A stretch of DNA of 57,844 nucleotides from Marinimicrobium hydrolyticum (GTDB lineage: Bacteria; Pseudomonadota; Gammaproteobacteria; Pseudomonadales; Cellvibrionaceae). The position numbers were made by a program, and so were the translations under genes. The stretch covers positions 1-57,844 of the forward strand of contig NZ_JAVDDU010000014.1 in NCBI RefSeq assembly GCF_030848505.1, given 5' to 3'. Every line of letters starts with the position of its first letter. Position 1 is the stretch's first letter. The notes below the pieces were generated by a model. It did no database searches, was not told the origin of the DNA, and was given only the letters and a program-made list of their open reading frames with translations. Positions 45,641 through 54,229 of the stretch are shown one piece after another.

Positions 45641-45946
45641 GTGGTATTAGAAGTTGCGATACTTGATGTGAAGCCGCACCAAAGTGAAGACTTTGAGCAG
45701 GCATTTGGGGTCGCTCAGTCCATCATATCGTCTATGCCCGGATACCTATCTCATGAACTTCAGCGTTGCATTGAGAAATCCAGCCGTTACATACTTCTCG
45801 TTCGCTGGCAGACATTGGAGGACCATACCCAGGGGTTCCGCCAGTCCGAGCAATACCAGCAGTGGCGTTCCCTGCTGCACCACTTTTATGATCCATTTCC
45901 TGTGGTGGAGCACTATGAGTCGGTCTACGGTGGTAACGAAACCTAG
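45641..45946 (+). CDS. Antibiotic biosynthesis monooxygenase (ABM) domain protein
   Basis: The 101-residue protein begins with VLEVAILDVKPHQSEDFEQAF and has the MPGYLSHELQRCIEKSSRYILLVRWQTLEDH pattern of dimeric alpha-beta-barrel ABM proteins. These act on quinone-like or small aromatic compounds, or have unknown roles. I chose the GTG at 45641 because GGAGGA lies five bases upstream. Confidence 0.88.
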   Translation: MVLEVAILDVKPHQSEDFEQAFGVAQSIISSMPGYLSHELQRCIEKSSRYILLVRWQTLEDHTQGFRQSEQYQQWRSLLHHFYDPFPVVEHYESVYGGNET

Positions 45947-46015
45947 TTTTGCTTGAAGAAATCGAACCGGTGCGAACGGTTCAAAAATATCTGTTGATGA
46001 AAGGATCTGCCGACA

Positions 46016-46501
46016 ATGAAAAATACAGTTACCCTCTGCCTGCTTTTGATCGCTCTGTCCGGGTGCTCCAGCATAGTCAGCAAATCTGAGTATTCCGTTG
46101 CCATTGCAAGCACCCCAGACGAAGCACGGTTCGTCATTACCAATAGACAGGGGCAGAAAGTTCATAGTGGCGTGACGCCGTCGTCAATCACCCTGAATGC
46201 CTCGGCTGGCTATTTCAAACCAGAGTCCTATACCGTTGTGTTTACCAAGGAAGGGTACGCCGATAAGACGTTCACCTTATCCAGCACCATTGATGGTTGG
46301 TACTTCGGGAATATTATGTTGGGCGGTGTTATCGGCATGCTGATTGTGGATCCCGCAACCGGAGCCATGTATAAGCTGCCCCCGCGCGTTGATGTAAGTT
46401 TGGAGGGAACGGTTTCAGAGGCTCGCCAAGATGAGCTAACTATCGCTACGTTGGAAGAAGTTCCCGAACAACTGCGCCATGAGTTGATCAAAATTAACTA
46501 A
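46016..46501 (+). CDS. Predicted lipoprotein with PEGA-like segment
   Basis: The 161-residue product has a signal with lipobox LSGC. The mature part has a PEGA-like beta region (GQKVHSGVTPSSITLNAS and YTVVFTKEGYADKTF), then a hydrophobic turn and a tail of mixed charge. The family is unrecognised, but such lipoproteins are common in the gammaproteobacterial envelope. Confidence 0.72.
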   Translation: MKNTVTLCLLLIALSGCSSIVSKSEYSVAIASTPDEARFVITNRQGQKVHSGVTPSSITLNASAGYFKPESYTVVFTKEGYADKTFTLSSTIDGWYFGNIMLGGVIGMLIVDPATGAMYKLPPRVDVSLEGTVSEARQDELTIATLEEVPEQLRHELIKIN

Positions 46502-46517
46502 CCGATGACCTATTACC

Positions 46518-46925
46518 ATGAGCGCTGATCAGGAACTGTATGACGCCGCCGTAGCGTTGATTGAGCGCCGCTACCCGACTGGCTTTGGCGGGGCGGCCGC
46601 TATTCGTACCGAAACCGGAAAGATTCTGACCAGCGTGGCGCCGGAGACAAAAAATGATGCTTTGTCGTTGTGCATGGAAGTTGGTGCTTACCTTGAGGCG
46701 CACAAGTTAAACGAAGCGGTCACTCATTCGCTGTGCCTGTGCCGAGAGCACGAAGCAGGCGAGTACTTGATTTTGAGCCCTTGCGGCATTTGTCAGGAGC
46801 GCTTGGTGCACTGGGGCGGTGGTGTGCAAGTAGCGATAAGTACTCCGGAGAATCAATTAACGTTTAAATCGCTTCGTGAACTGATGCCGTATCATTGGTC
46901 CGTGGTTAACGGAGAAGTGCTTTAA
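46518..46925 (+). CDS. Cytidine-deaminase-like zinc hydrolase
   Basis: The 135-residue protein has the two zinc motifs of the cytidine/blasticidin-S deaminase fold: CMEVGAYLEA (Cys-x-Glu with the catalytic Glu) and SPCGICQERL. The segment between is shorter than in Cdd. Substrate could be a free nucleoside or an antibiotic. It meets the convergent GlxA gene with a four-base overlap at the stop codons. Confidence 0.82.
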   Translation: MSADQELYDAAVALIERRYPTGFGGAAAIRTETGKILTSVAPETKNDALSLCMEVGAYLEAHKLNEAVTHSLCLCREHEAGEYLILSPCGICQERLVHWGGGVQVAISTPENQLTFKSLRELMPYHWSVVNGEVL

Positions 46926-47953
46926 CGAAAGTGCTCGTGAATGCCGGTGGGAAAGTGAAACTTACGCCGATACTCGCCCGGACTTAGCTGCGTGTACCGC
47001 TTGAAGAGGCGTCGAAAGGCGGCGGACTCTTCGTAGCCAACCTTCCAACTGATTTCATCCACCGGGTCATCGGTGCTTTCCAACATTCGCTTGGCTTCCT
47101 CCACTCGCAGGTTGAGTAAATACTGCAGGGGCGAGTAACCGGTGGCACGCTTAAAGCGTCGGTTAAAACACGCCCGCGATAGATCGCAGCGCTGGGCCAT
47201 TTTTTTCACGCTTACATGCCGGCGCGGATCTTCATACAACCTTTTCTGAATCTCTCGGATGGCGCCGTCTCCATGATCCGTCGGTGGTGAAAAAACGATA
47301 AACGGCGACTGACTTTGGTCGTCCCATCGGTACAGGAGAAACTTCCCAACGGTTTGCGCGGCTCTCGGGCTGGCGTGGCGGGCGATCAAATAGAGCACCA
47401 AATCCTGCCACGAGCTAGCCGCACCGGACATGACGAATTCCTCCCGCGCTCCCGCGACGACCAACAGCTCGTCAATGCGCAGTCGAACATTGGGAAAATT
47501 TCGGCGAAACGTCGGTGCAAACGCCCAGTGGGTGGTGGAGTCCTTGCCGTCCAGCAATCCCGTTTCGGCAAGAAGCAAAGCGCCAGTACAGGCTGAGCAC
47601 AGGTCAGCGCCTTGGGCATGCATACGTCGGAGCCAGTTAACCGTCTCCGGGTAACGTCCGGGAACCCATTCGTGTTCGTCAATCAACATGGACGCAGCAA
47701 TTACGACGTCGGTGTCCTGTACTTCCTCTACGGCTCGATGGACCTTAAGTGGCAAGCCGAAGATGTTAGGGAAAACGCCGCGTTTTGGGCCGACGATTTC
47801 AACCTCGAACAAGGGGGCCGACCGGGCGTCCGCTCGTTGCGCCGCCGCATTCACCAGCACCAGGGTTTCAAAAAGCCCGCTAATGGGCGTCCCCGCAGAT
47901 TCCTCCGGCAGGGCGAGCAAGCTGACGCGCTTGACCGGTGAAGCGGAAGACAT
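46922..47953 (-). CDS. GlxA-type AraC-family regulator with DJ-1/PfpI domain
   Basis: The 343-residue protein joins an N-terminal DJ-1/PfpI-like domain (with CSACTGALLLAETGLL) to a C-terminal AraC DNA-binding domain (RCDLSRACFNRRFKRATGYSP and WKVGYEESAAFRRLFKRYTQ). Members of this group regulate amino-acid, betaine or carnitine use. Its divergent neighbour is an exported AhpD-like gene and may be its target. Confidence 0.92.
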   Translation of the reverse strand: MSSASPVKRVSLLALPEESAGTPISGLFETLVLVNAAAQRADARSAPLFEVEIVGPKRGVFPNIFGLPLKVHRAVEEVQDTDVVIAASMLIDEHEWVPGRYPETVNWLRRMHAQGADLCSACTGALLLAETGLLDGKDSTTHWAFAPTFRRNFPNVRLRIDELLVVAGAREEFVMSGAASSWQDLVLYLIARHASPRAAQTVGKFLLYRWDDQSQSPFIVFSPPTDHGDGAIREIQKRLYEDPRRHVSVKKMAQRCDLSRACFNRRFKRATGYSPLQYLLNLRVEEAKRMLESTDDPVDEISWKVGYEESAAFRRLFKRYTQLSPGEYRRKFHFPTGIHEHFR

Positions 47954-48097
47954 GGATCGCCCTCCTTTGATCGAAATGAACCGATTTCGAGCAGTTTGGC
48001 TCTAGTGACTAGGACTTGCAACTCCCATTCTGGCGCTATGAGTGGACCAGTTATCGATGGCACCGCTCTGACGTCATTCATCAGATGGGAGGAACGC

Positions 48098-48508
48098 ATG
48101 ATGAAAACGATATTGAACACCAGCATTGCTGCACTGGTTATGATTCTGACACTAGGATTAAGCCCCGCTTACGCTCAAGCGCCTGAGTTTATTCAGGAAA
48201 CCTATCCGGAGCGCGGCGTGAACTCTGCCTGGGAATCCTATCAAGCCGTATTTCTTGACCCCAACGCGGCATTGGATGCGAAGTCGAAAGAACTAATGGC
48301 GCTGGCTGTCTCTGCCCAAGTGCCTTGCGATTATTGTGTTTACTACCACACACAGGCGGCTAGATCTCATGGTGCGACAGACGAAGAAATCAAAGAAGCT
48401 GTCGCGGTCGCTGGGCTGGTACGCAAGTGGAGTACTATCCTCAATGGCGTCCAGTACGACAAGGACGAGTGGCGTCAGAACGTGGATGAGCAATTCTCAG
48501 ACAATTGA
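48098..48508 (+). CDS. Exported carboxymuconolactone-decarboxylase/AhpD-like protein
   Basis: The 136-residue protein has a Sec signal peptide (cleaved near AYAQAPE) and an AhpD-like domain with the redox motif CDYCVYYH, a CxxC followed three residues later by His. AhpD-like proteins are mostly cytoplasmic peroxidase partners; the signal suggests a periplasmic thiol role. GGGAGG upstream supports the ATG at 48098. It faces the GlxA-type regulator gene and is a good candidate target. Confidence 0.82.
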   Translation: MMKTILNTSIAALVMILTLGLSPAYAQAPEFIQETYPERGVNSAWESYQAVFLDPNAALDAKSKELMALAVSAQVPCDYCVYYHTQAARSHGATDEEIKEAVAVAGLVRKWSTILNGVQYDKDEWRQNVDEQFSDN

Positions 48509-48522
48509 GAGCGATCGTAACC

Positions 48523-48558
48523 AAGCTCCGGCGGGCTGTTAAGGGCCTGCCGGAGCTT
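48523..48558 (+). terminator. Candidate terminator after the AhpD-like gene
   Basis: A stem of about 14 bp (AAGCTCCGGCGGGC/GCCTGCCGGAGCTT with one wobble pair) and an eight-base loop lies 14 bases after the stop. The tail has few Ts, so it may be only a stability hairpin. Confidence 0.5.
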
Positions 48559-48653
48559 CCTATTGACCACCAGGCTCACATTGGTGCCGGGTGAGCGTTT
48601 TGTGGCACAATGCGTAGGAGGTGAAGGCACAGAAACTATAAGGGATTTCTGAG

Positions 48654-49292
48654 ATGACACGATTCAAAAGCGCCCTGCAAAACAACAAGGGCCTTATTCT
48701 TTTCCTGGTGTTTTATCTCTGCGCCAGAACCGGCTACGCGGACTGGTCCCCCGTCCCCAGTGATTCCATGGAGCCGACCATCTATTCGGGTGATGTGCTG
48801 CTCGTCAATAAAACGGCTTATGGCCCAACCCTGCCTTTTTTGAACATCAAGCTCATGAATTGGGGTGCCCCCGAGCGCGGTGACGTTATTACGTTTGTCC
48901 CTCCGCACACCTCCACACTGTTCGTGAAACGAGTGATTGGTGTTCCCGGTGATTCGCTTGTGATCGAGGATGGGCGCGTCTTTGTTAATGGCCAAAGCTT
49001 TGCTTACGCGGAAAACGACAGAGCTTCGGATCGGCTCGTTTTTAGTGAAACCCATGGAGACGTCTCCTATGCCATTCAGTACAGCAAAGCTCGCCCGGTG
49101 TCCGGCGCATCGGTAAACATCGCCATTCCAGAGGGAAAATATTTTGTCATGGGTGATCACAGGAACAACAGTGCGGACTCTCGGTACTGGGGCCTGGTCG
49201 ATGAAAGCAATGTCATGGGAAAAGTGAACCGGCTGGCCGTTTCCTTCTCAGGCGAACGAAGCTTTGTGTCTTCCATCGGCAAGTCACTTTAA
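48654..49292 (+). CDS. Signal peptidase I
   Basis: The 212-residue S26 peptidase has one N-terminal membrane helix, the catalytic serine in PSDSMEPTI (residue 38), the lysine in KRVIGVPGD (near 92) and the terminal box GDHRNNSADSRYWG. It is shorter than E. coli LepB (324) and is not beside lepA or rnc, so it looks like an accessory signal peptidase. It may serve a specific substrate. The GFA gene follows seven bases after its stop. Confidence 0.9.
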   Translation: MTRFKSALQNNKGLILFLVFYLCARTGYADWSPVPSDSMEPTIYSGDVLLVNKTAYGPTLPFLNIKLMNWGAPERGDVITFVPPHTSTLFVKRVIGVPGDSLVIEDGRVFVNGQSFAYAENDRASDRLVFSETHGDVSYAIQYSKARPVSGASVNIAIPEGKYFVMGDHRNNSADSRYWGLVDESNVMGKVNRLAVSFSGERSFVSSIGKSL

Positions 49293-49299
49293 AGCCGAC

Positions 49300-49707
49300 A
49301 TGAAGATAAACCTTAAAGAGGTTGATGGCGTCCCGGTCAAGGCAAAACACAAAGCAAGTTGTCACTGTGGCGCCGTTGAATTGGAGCTGGATCTACCCGA
49401 TGGTCTGATTGACGTTAGGCGGTGTGATTGTTCCCTGTGTCGTCGCCGCGGCGCCATCGCCGCTTCGGTGCCCCTATCGGGAATTCGTATTCTCAAGGGC
49501 GAGGACGCGCTGACGCTGTATCAATTCAACACCAAAACGGCTAAGCATTACTTTTGTAAACACTGCGGCGTGTATACGCACCATCAACGCCGATCCGATC
49601 CAACGCTGTATGGTTTCAACGTCGCCTGCCTGGAAGGCATTAACCCGCTAACGATAAAAAACGTTCCGACTTACGACGGAGTTAATCACCCGGCAGACCG
49701 AAAATAA
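49300..49707 (+). CDS. GFA (glutathione-dependent formaldehyde-activating) family protein
   Basis: The 135-residue protein has the GFA zinc pattern: ASCHCGAVELELDLPDG, RRCDCSLCRRRGA and CKHCGVYTHHQ. The family covers Gfa and many zinc proteins whose role in formaldehyde handling is disputed. A terminator follows its stop codon directly. Confidence 0.92.
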   Translation: MKINLKEVDGVPVKAKHKASCHCGAVELELDLPDGLIDVRRCDCSLCRRRGAIAASVPLSGIRILKGEDALTLYQFNTKTAKHYFCKHCGVYTHHQRRSDPTLYGFNVACLEGINPLTIKNVPTYDGVNHPADRK

Positions 49708-49730
49708 AAGCGTCGACACGTCGCTTTTTT
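49706..49730 (+). terminator. Rho-independent terminator
   Basis: AAAAGCG pairs with CGCTTTT around a nine-base loop and runs into a T6 tract. It starts at the stop codon of the GFA gene and ends the accessory run. Confidence 0.8.
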
Positions 49731-49862
49731 GTCCTGGTCACGAGCGTGAATGTAACAATGAGCGGGCGGTTCTAGGCTTGTGTCGCCGCTCGAAACAAAA
49801 GAACGATAGGGGTATGATCTAAGCTCCAGCACCGCTTTGGCGAACGCAGGAGGGTTTCAGGG

Positions 49863-51110
49863 ATGGTGGATTCGTTCGACATCGGCCACCGTGTATTGGA
49901 AAGTTACGATTTGTTGCTGATTGCGGTAGGGCTTGCGCTACTGATCACCGCCATCGGCAAACCGCTCCTGGATCGCTTTAACCTCAACACCACCTTTATT
50001 TATTTGGGCGTCGGTTTATTCGGTGGCCCTCTGGTGCTGGATCTCGCGCCCAAAGACCCCTTGGCGGCGGCGCCGGTTCTGGAGCGGCTGACAGAGCTCG
50101 GCGTCATTATCAGTCTGATTGTGATTGGTATTCGAATCGGCCGCCCGTTCCGCTGGTCGGCCTGGCGCTCCACAGTTCGCCTGATCATGATCGTGATGCC
50201 AGTGACCATTGCCCTGGTGGCGCTCAGTGGCTACTGGCTGCTGGGCTTAGCGCTCGGACCAGCCATCTTGCTGGGCGCCGTTCTGGCGCCCACCGATCCA
50301 ATTCTGGCAGGTCCTCTCGAGGAACATGCATTGGAGGACGAGGCGGAACACCGCTTCGGCCTGTCCAGTGAATCGGGCCTCAACGATGGATTTGCCTTCC
50401 CGTTTATCTACTTGGGGCTGTACTTCACTTTCCATCAACCGCAGTGGCAGCAGTGGCTGGGGTACTGGTTTTTGCGGGACCTGGTTTACGCCATTTTGAT
50501 CGCCTTACCCCTCGGCTGGGTGTTGGGTCGCTTGAGTGGCAAGCTGTATTTGCGGTTGATGCTAAAAAGCGGGCGACGTTGGCGGCACTTTACGCCGCTG
50601 GGGTTGTTGCTGGCGACCTATGGCCTGGTAGAAGCGCTGGGCGGGTACGGTTTTCTGGCCGCCTTCACGGCCGGTATCGGCTTTCGTCAGGAGATGGAGC
50701 GCGACTGGAACCATCTGGAACTGTTCGCGAACTTCACCGAATCGGTGGATGAGTTGCTGAAGGTGGTTATTTTGGTGGCCTTAGGGGCGCTGCTTCGCTG
50801 GGACTATTTTGTGGCGCAAGGCTGGGTATTGGTGGGGTTTGTCTTGTTGTTGCTGCTGGTGATTCGCCCGGCGCTTACGCTAGTGGCTACGGCAGGGGGG
50901 CGGTTTCGAATCCATGATCGATTGTATTGGGCGTGGTTTGGGGTGCGGGGTATCGGTTCGATTTACTACCTCAGTTATGCCATCAATACCGGGCTGGACC
51001 CAGAATTGGCGCGGACGCTATTCACGGTAGTGGCAGCGGTGATTGTGGGCAGTAGCCTGCTGCACGGGTTCACGCTGCGGCCCTATTTGCGCCGATACGG
51101 CCAGTACTGA
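49863..51110 (+). CDS. Sodium/proton antiporter, CPA1 type
   Basis: The 415-residue protein has about twelve helices. It has the CPA1 hallmarks APTDPILAGPLEEHA (near residue 145) and SESGLNDGFAFPFIYL (near 170). These antiporters exchange Na+ or K+ for H+ and control pH and salt. It lies alone behind the terminator of the previous run; GGAGG before the ATG is strong. Confidence 0.92.
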   Translation: MVDSFDIGHRVLESYDLLLIAVGLALLITAIGKPLLDRFNLNTTFIYLGVGLFGGPLVLDLAPKDPLAAAPVLERLTELGVIISLIVIGIRIGRPFRWSAWRSTVRLIMIVMPVTIALVALSGYWLLGLALGPAILLGAVLAPTDPILAGPLEEHALEDEAEHRFGLSSESGLNDGFAFPFIYLGLYFTFHQPQWQQWLGYWFLRDLVYAILIALPLGWVLGRLSGKLYLRLMLKSGRRWRHFTPLGLLLATYGLVEALGGYGFLAAFTAGIGFRQEMERDWNHLELFANFTESVDELLKVVILVALGALLRWDYFVAQGWVLVGFVLLLLLVIRPALTLVATAGGRFRIHDRLYWAWFGVRGIGSIYYLSYAINTGLDPELARTLFTVVAAVIVGSSLLHGFTLRPYLRRYGQY

Positions 51111-51128
51111 TAAGCACTGGCCGTATCG
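51093..51128. terminator. Perfect 13-bp palindrome between convergent genes
   Basis: CGATACGGCCAGT and ACTGGCCGTATCG flank a ten-base loop that contains the antiporter's stop codon. There is no T-run on either side, so it may act as a bidirectional terminator or as a transcript-end stabiliser. Confidence 0.55.
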
Positions 51129-51141
51129 CCGCGTCAGGCGA

Positions 51142-51696
51142 TCACTGCACTTGTGGTTTAACCCACCGGACGATATCCCGGCTCAGATCATTCAAGCACT
51201 TGTGAGTAGCCGAGCAGACGGTATGGCCGCCAGCATCAAGATCCAGCACACTGGACCTGGGGCTTAGTTGATTGAGCGTCGCGATGGCGCAGCTGTGGCG
51301 GGCGGTGACCATCCCATCGGGCAGGTTGTCGTCAAATAGAGCGGCTGTGACCCTAACGCTGGGCAAATTGCTGGAAGAGCGGGTCCCAAAGGTGAACTCA
51401 TCACTACCCAGCACCATGGCTTCGATGTCGATGGCCAGCACGGGGATCTTACTGTTCAGGATTTTGTCGGCGGTGCCCACCGCTTCAATGCGAAGACCGT
51501 TCGAGCGGCCTCTTTCGACAATCTTCTCCACCAGTACCTTATCGACATTGCACGGATACTCGGCTTGGGTGTAGTTGTAGCCTTCAACGTTAAAGCCGAG
51601 GTTTTGGTTTAAGCGGACTTGCGGCTCGGCGTCGGCCCATACAGCGGCAGACAACAGGGTGCCCAGCGCTGCGCAACAAACAGTTCTTAGTTTCAT
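51142..51696 (-). CDS. Exported protein of unknown function
   Basis: The 184-residue product has a signal peptide cleaved near VWADAE and mature cysteines that could pair. Its beta-rich middle (VLAIDIEAMVLGSDEFTFG and SVRVTAALFDD) suggests a small envelope protein, perhaps with a fold like DUF4410-type proteins, but this is a guess. It is convergent with the antiporter gene. Confidence 0.6.
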   Translation of the reverse strand: MKLRTVCCAALGTLLSAAVWADAEPQVRLNQNLGFNVEGYNYTQAEYPCNVDKVLVEKIVERGRSNGLRIEAVGTADKILNSKIPVLAIDIEAMVLGSDEFTFGTRSSSNLPSVRVTAALFDDNLPDGMVTARHSCAIATLNQLSPRSSVLDLDAGGHTVCSATHKCLNDLSRDIVRWVKPQVQ

Positions 51697-52017
51697 GTGA
51701 TTTCCTCGCGGTTCGGATGTATATAAGTATAAGCAATCGGACCCGAAGAGCGGGTCTGTCTACTGACAGGGTTAATATAGGTGAAGCCTTGGGCAAAACA
51801 CTGACCCTGCACCGAACCTCCACTGACCTTTCGCTTACCTAGAAATAGCACTTTAAAATCAAATAGTTACCAAAGAGCCCGGAAAGTCGAAAATTTGCTA
51901 GGCTTACAAGACATCCGGCAGAATATCCTTCGTAACCTCTTGGTCAGAGAGCCGTCAACGCGTTGTCGCTAGTTGGCAACTGAGAACCTTAATAACAGCA
52001 CTGCCAAGGATTTAGCC
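51697..52017. other. 321-base intergenic region between divergent genes
   Basis: No gene is seen on either strand. It should hold the promoter of the exported protein (minus strand, near the TATAC-rich stretch at 51715-51735). It should also hold that of the CadC-like gene; AT-rich stretches near 51840-51870 and 51890-51930 are candidates. No clear repeat is present. Confidence 0.5.
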
Positions 52018-54129
52018 TTGTCCGACGAAATCGACACATTCCGCCGATCTTCCTTCACATTGGGTGAGATGCGGGTATTCCCATCCCGCAATGAGCTGGA
52101 AGCCCATGGGCGAACGGTGCGTCTGCAGCCAAAGGTCATGGATGTGCTCTGTTACCTGGCCTGCCACCACGAGCGCGTGATCCCCAAAGAGGAGCTGATA
52201 GCCCAGGTCTGGCCCGGTCGTATTGTTACCCATGGCTCGGTGCAGAAAAGCATCAACCTGCTGCGCAAGGCGCTCGCCGAGCTGCTGGGGGATCAGGAGC
52301 TGGTGGCCCATTATTCTAAGAAGGGCTACCAGCTGCAGCTTGTCCCGGCGGATCTGGAACTGGAGCAAGGCACTGCCGAACATCGCACTCGCCCCGCGCG
52401 CCATCTGCGCTATGTGGGCCTGGCCGGGGTTGTGGTCGTGCTCGTCGTGCTTGCGGCCTATTTGATTCCGGCCAGGCATACCCTGTTTATCTCAGAGCAC
52501 CATCGGACCGACTTCGCCGCCGTAAGTGCCTACACCAGCGAAGTGGGCCACGAAAGGGCGGGCGAGCCTCACCCCAACAATCAGCATCTGGTCTATATCC
52601 GCGATACATTCGCCGAGGGCAACCAAACAGAAAGCGAACTGGTCATCCGCGACAGCGACGGTCAAGACTGGGTGCTGGCCACCAGTTCAGGCGCCTGGGT
52701 AGACTTGGCCTGGTCCCCGAACGGCGAGTTTCTGGCGGCGGTTGAGCTGATGTATGAAGGAGGGCCCATGTTGCGCCCGAACTTATACACCCGTGCCGCC
52801 CAGCTCTATGACCTGCACGTGTTTTCTCTTGATCTGAACGAATGGCGGGTGCTTGAAACGCACCGCCTAAGCCAATGGCAAGGGCGCATCAACAGCATCA
52901 CCTGGTGGGACGACGATGTACTGGAGCTGGTGGCCACCCAAGGCGATGGCGCGCTCAACCGGCGTTACCGCTACGCGGTGCAAGCGCAGCGGCTGGCAGC
53001 ACTGGAATCTTTGAACTTTGTGTCCAACCCCTTGATCAGCAAAGTCCACAACGGCCGAACCGCCATTGCCAGCCTGCACGATGGCCGCACGCGCATCGAT
53101 TTTTTGAGTGAAGATCAATCGCGTTTTGCCAGTCGGCAGCTGGATTACGCGGCCACAGACATAAGCTGGGTTCCCGATGGCAGCGGAGTCTTAGTGCACT
53201 CATCCAGCAAACAAATGCTGACCCTGGTACGTCGCGACGGCAAAGTGCGGGAAATACCCCTGCCTTACCGCGCGGATACGTTCGTGTCCCGGCCTCGCTA
53301 CAGTGCTGATGGACAGCGTCTGTACTTTGCAGAAGAACGGCCCCAGGCGGACATTTGGGCTCAAAATCTAGAAGGCGAAAAAACCCCAATCACGCAGAAC
53401 ACCTACTTAAACTATGCCCCGCGTTATTCCCCCGACGGCACTCGCCTTGTGTACATTTCCGTGCGCAATAACCAAACGCAAATCTGGTTGGTAGAAGACG
53501 GCCGGGAGCGGCAGCTGTTCCGCCACCACAATGGCCAGCGCATCAATGACATACTGTGGGCCCATGACGGGCAACTAATCTACACAGCGGGAGATCAAGC
53601 ATTTGTGCGCTCACTCAACGAAGCGGGGCGGACGAGCGTGCGCCTGAGCGACGCGGCTGAACTGAATCCCATTGCCTACCACGCACAAAGCCAGGATCTG
53701 TACACCTTAAAGCTCACCGGAGAATCTCAAAACCTGTGGCGGATAAACATCGATACCGGAGAAGAACGGCAACTGACTTTTGGCTCAGTCGCAAGCGCCG
53801 TCGGTAACCAGAGCGGCATCTATTTTCAGTATGTGGGGCAGAGCGGCCTCTGGGTGTGGCGCGCCCAAACGGCAGAGCTTGAAAACATCGCCCAACAATT
53901 TCCCCGCGACAGTCAGTTGCTGCGTGTGGATGAAGCGGGTTTGTTTTATACCTACGGAGGGAGCTGCCGCGAATCAGACATCTACTTTTTTCGGTTCTCT
54001 GATCAGCAGTCACATCGTCGCTTGCCCCGGGACAATGCCCGCGTTTCCACCACCGCCTTCCACCCAGACCAAGGCGCACTTTTCACGCCCTGCACCATCA
54101 TGGAATCAGACATTATGATGTTGGAGTAA
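52018..54129 (+). CDS. CadC-like membrane-bound transcriptional activator with PD40/TolB-like sensor
   Basis: The protein of about 703 residues has an OmpR-type winged-helix domain (about residues 12-110, with VCYLACHHERVIPKEELIAQVW-type start), one membrane helix (about 130-152) and a long periplasmic domain. PD40/TolB-like repeats lie in the latter: DISWVPDGSGVLVHS, PRYSADGQRLYFAEE and PRYSPDGTRLVYIS. CadC-type one-component regulators sense periplasmic signals and bind DNA at the membrane. TTG at 52018 is preferred since AAGGA lies seven bases upstream; a TTG 15 codons earlier is the alternative. The target is unknown. Confidence 0.88.
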   Translation: MSDEIDTFRRSSFTLGEMRVFPSRNELEAHGRTVRLQPKVMDVLCYLACHHERVIPKEELIAQVWPGRIVTHGSVQKSINLLRKALAELLGDQELVAHYSKKGYQLQLVPADLELEQGTAEHRTRPARHLRYVGLAGVVVVLVVLAAYLIPARHTLFISEHHRTDFAAVSAYTSEVGHERAGEPHPNNQHLVYIRDTFAEGNQTESELVIRDSDGQDWVLATSSGAWVDLAWSPNGEFLAAVELMYEGGPMLRPNLYTRAAQLYDLHVFSLDLNEWRVLETHRLSQWQGRINSITWWDDDVLELVATQGDGALNRRYRYAVQAQRLAALESLNFVSNPLISKVHNGRTAIASLHDGRTRIDFLSEDQSRFASRQLDYAATDISWVPDGSGVLVHSSSKQMLTLVRRDGKVREIPLPYRADTFVSRPRYSADGQRLYFAEERPQADIWAQNLEGEKTPITQNTYLNYAPRYSPDGTRLVYISVRNNQTQIWLVEDGRERQLFRHHNGQRINDILWAHDGQLIYTAGDQAFVRSLNEAGRTSVRLSDAAELNPIAYHAQSQDLYTLKLTGESQNLWRINIDTGEERQLTFGSVASAVGNQSGIYFQYVGQSGLWVWRAQTAELENIAQQFPRDSQLLRVDEAGLFYTYGGSCRESDIYFFRFSDQQSHRRLPRDNARVSTTAFHPDQGALFTPCTIMESDIMMLE

Positions 54130-54229
54130 GGTAAACACACCGCTGCCTCCCAATTCTCCGCCCCGTGTGTGCGGAATTCCTCCTCATTCAAGGCATCACA
54201 GACTGTGTGTATGGAACAGGAGTAAGCCT

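Noticed and set aside
32000-46000. Integron cassette array among the small accessory genes
   Set aside because: I checked several gaps between the genes and saw no GTTRRRY cores paired with complementary cores and palindromes. The right-end site is the only good candidate.
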